Positions 36,570 to 36,759 of a stretch of DNA of 36,759 nt are shown here, piece after piece (the first letter of the stretch is position 1; each line of letters begins with the position of its first letter). This stretch comes from Muribaculaceae bacterium. Lineage in GTDB: Bacteria; Bacteroidota; Bacteroidia; Bacteroidales; Muribaculaceae. The position numbers and the translations under genes were made by a program. The notes below the pieces were generated by a model. It was not told where the DNA came from. It was given only the letters and a program-made list of their open reading frames with translations, and did not search any database. The DNA is taken from assembly GCA_017547845.1 (NCBI GenBank), contig JAFYNZ010000020.1:1-36759 (forward strand). Reading direction: 5' to 3'.

Positions 36570-36759
36570 GGGAACTTCTATAAATTGCTTTGTGGTGATT
36601 TATGAATTTTGACTGAGGAGATTTTTGTTTTTAACGCAAGGAGTATAGCGAGCTATACGACTGAGTTAAAGGCGAAAAGATGCCAGTCAAACTGTTGCGA
36701 TTGAGCGAGTGGAGAGTTATGCTCGCATAAACTATCCCGAGCGTGAGCAACTTGGATGA
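36570..36759 (-). repeat. Dispersed hairpin element, copy 3 (cut by window edge)
   Basis: Starts with GGGAACTTCTATAAATT and continues to the last base as the reverse complement of 1-190 (2 differences). The outermost ~80 bases read on the plus strand as an open tail VESYARINYPEREQLG-stop, so the element may run into a coding end outside the window. The frame closes at a TAA inside the hairpin core, so I do not call a gene. Confidence 0.85.

Noticed and set aside
36615-36759. C-terminal coding end reading VESYARINYPEREQLG in the terminal repeat.
   Set aside because: The frame is closed by a TAA inside the hairpin core about 30 codons upstream and is within a repeat; without flanking sequence it cannot be called a gene.

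Overview
The window looks like a chromosomal segment of a member of the Bacteroidales, plausibly Muribaculaceae or a relative. The evidence is: promoter boxes of the Bacteroidetes form TAnnTTTG (often with TTTG about 20 bp upstream), almost no Shine-Dalgarno sequences, a Bacteroidetes-type Rpb6/omega subunit, a serine palmitoyltransferase, a T9SS-like sorting tail on a subtilisin, and DUF3127 and DUF4491 proteins. The genes are almost all housekeeping genes. The two ends of the window are inverted, near-identical copies (190 bp, 2 differences) of one dispersed repeat, so this is most likely one whole assembly contig that broke at a repeat.

Layout. 375-2564 (-): secreted subtilisin. 2752-4700 (+): groES-groEL behind a possible sigma-54 promoter. 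4850-7893 (-): M23 peptidase, MerR regulator, pyrK and pyrD. 8192-10068 (+): serine palmitoyltransferase (sphingolipid synthesis) and a pRiA4b ORF-3-like protein. 10208-10561 (-): small unknown protein. 10699-14996 (-): methylmalonyl-CoA epimerase plus a four-subunit sodium-pumping methylmalonyl-CoA decarboxylase (propionate formation). 15261-16074: DUF4491 (+) and DUF3127 (-). 16238-18069 (-): PASTA protein and RluD. 18214-19382 (+): BamD and RNA polymerase omega. 19507-21819 (-): NagB/PIG-L fusion. 22145-23089 (-): polyprenyl-type glycosyltransferase. 23333-24154 (+): CdsA. 24319-26991 (-): LysM/binding-protein fusion and an outer-membrane barrel. 27189-29640: WYL regulator and RtcB RNA ligase, divergent. 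29699-29873: probable structured RNA. 29992-30750 (+): exonuclease III. 31094-31181 (-): tRNA-Ser(UGA). 31674-33290 (+): long RluA-type pseudouridine synthase. 33592-36352 (-): acyltransferase, metallophosphoesterase and an HPPK-like protein.

The strongest unexplained signals are non-coding. (1) The WYL-rtcB intergenic region carries two matching 21-bp dyads, each exactly 8 bp upstream of a -7 box, one per divergent promoter; this looks like a dedicated control switch for RNA repair. (2) At least seven intergenic sites carry tandem arrays of a 9-bp unit close to ATAGATAnT, often touching stop codons or lying between convergent genes. (3) A ~195-bp element with 17-bp terminal inverted repeats and an internal hairpin occurs three times. 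(4) A ~45-bp GTCC-rich repeat occurs in three intergenic regions. (5) A probable small RNA with a perfect 11-bp terminator stem lies just downstream of rtcB. Among proteins, the DUF3127 protein ends in an SSB-like acidic DDLPF tip, and the HPPK-like protein lacks the catalytic arginine expected at its signature.
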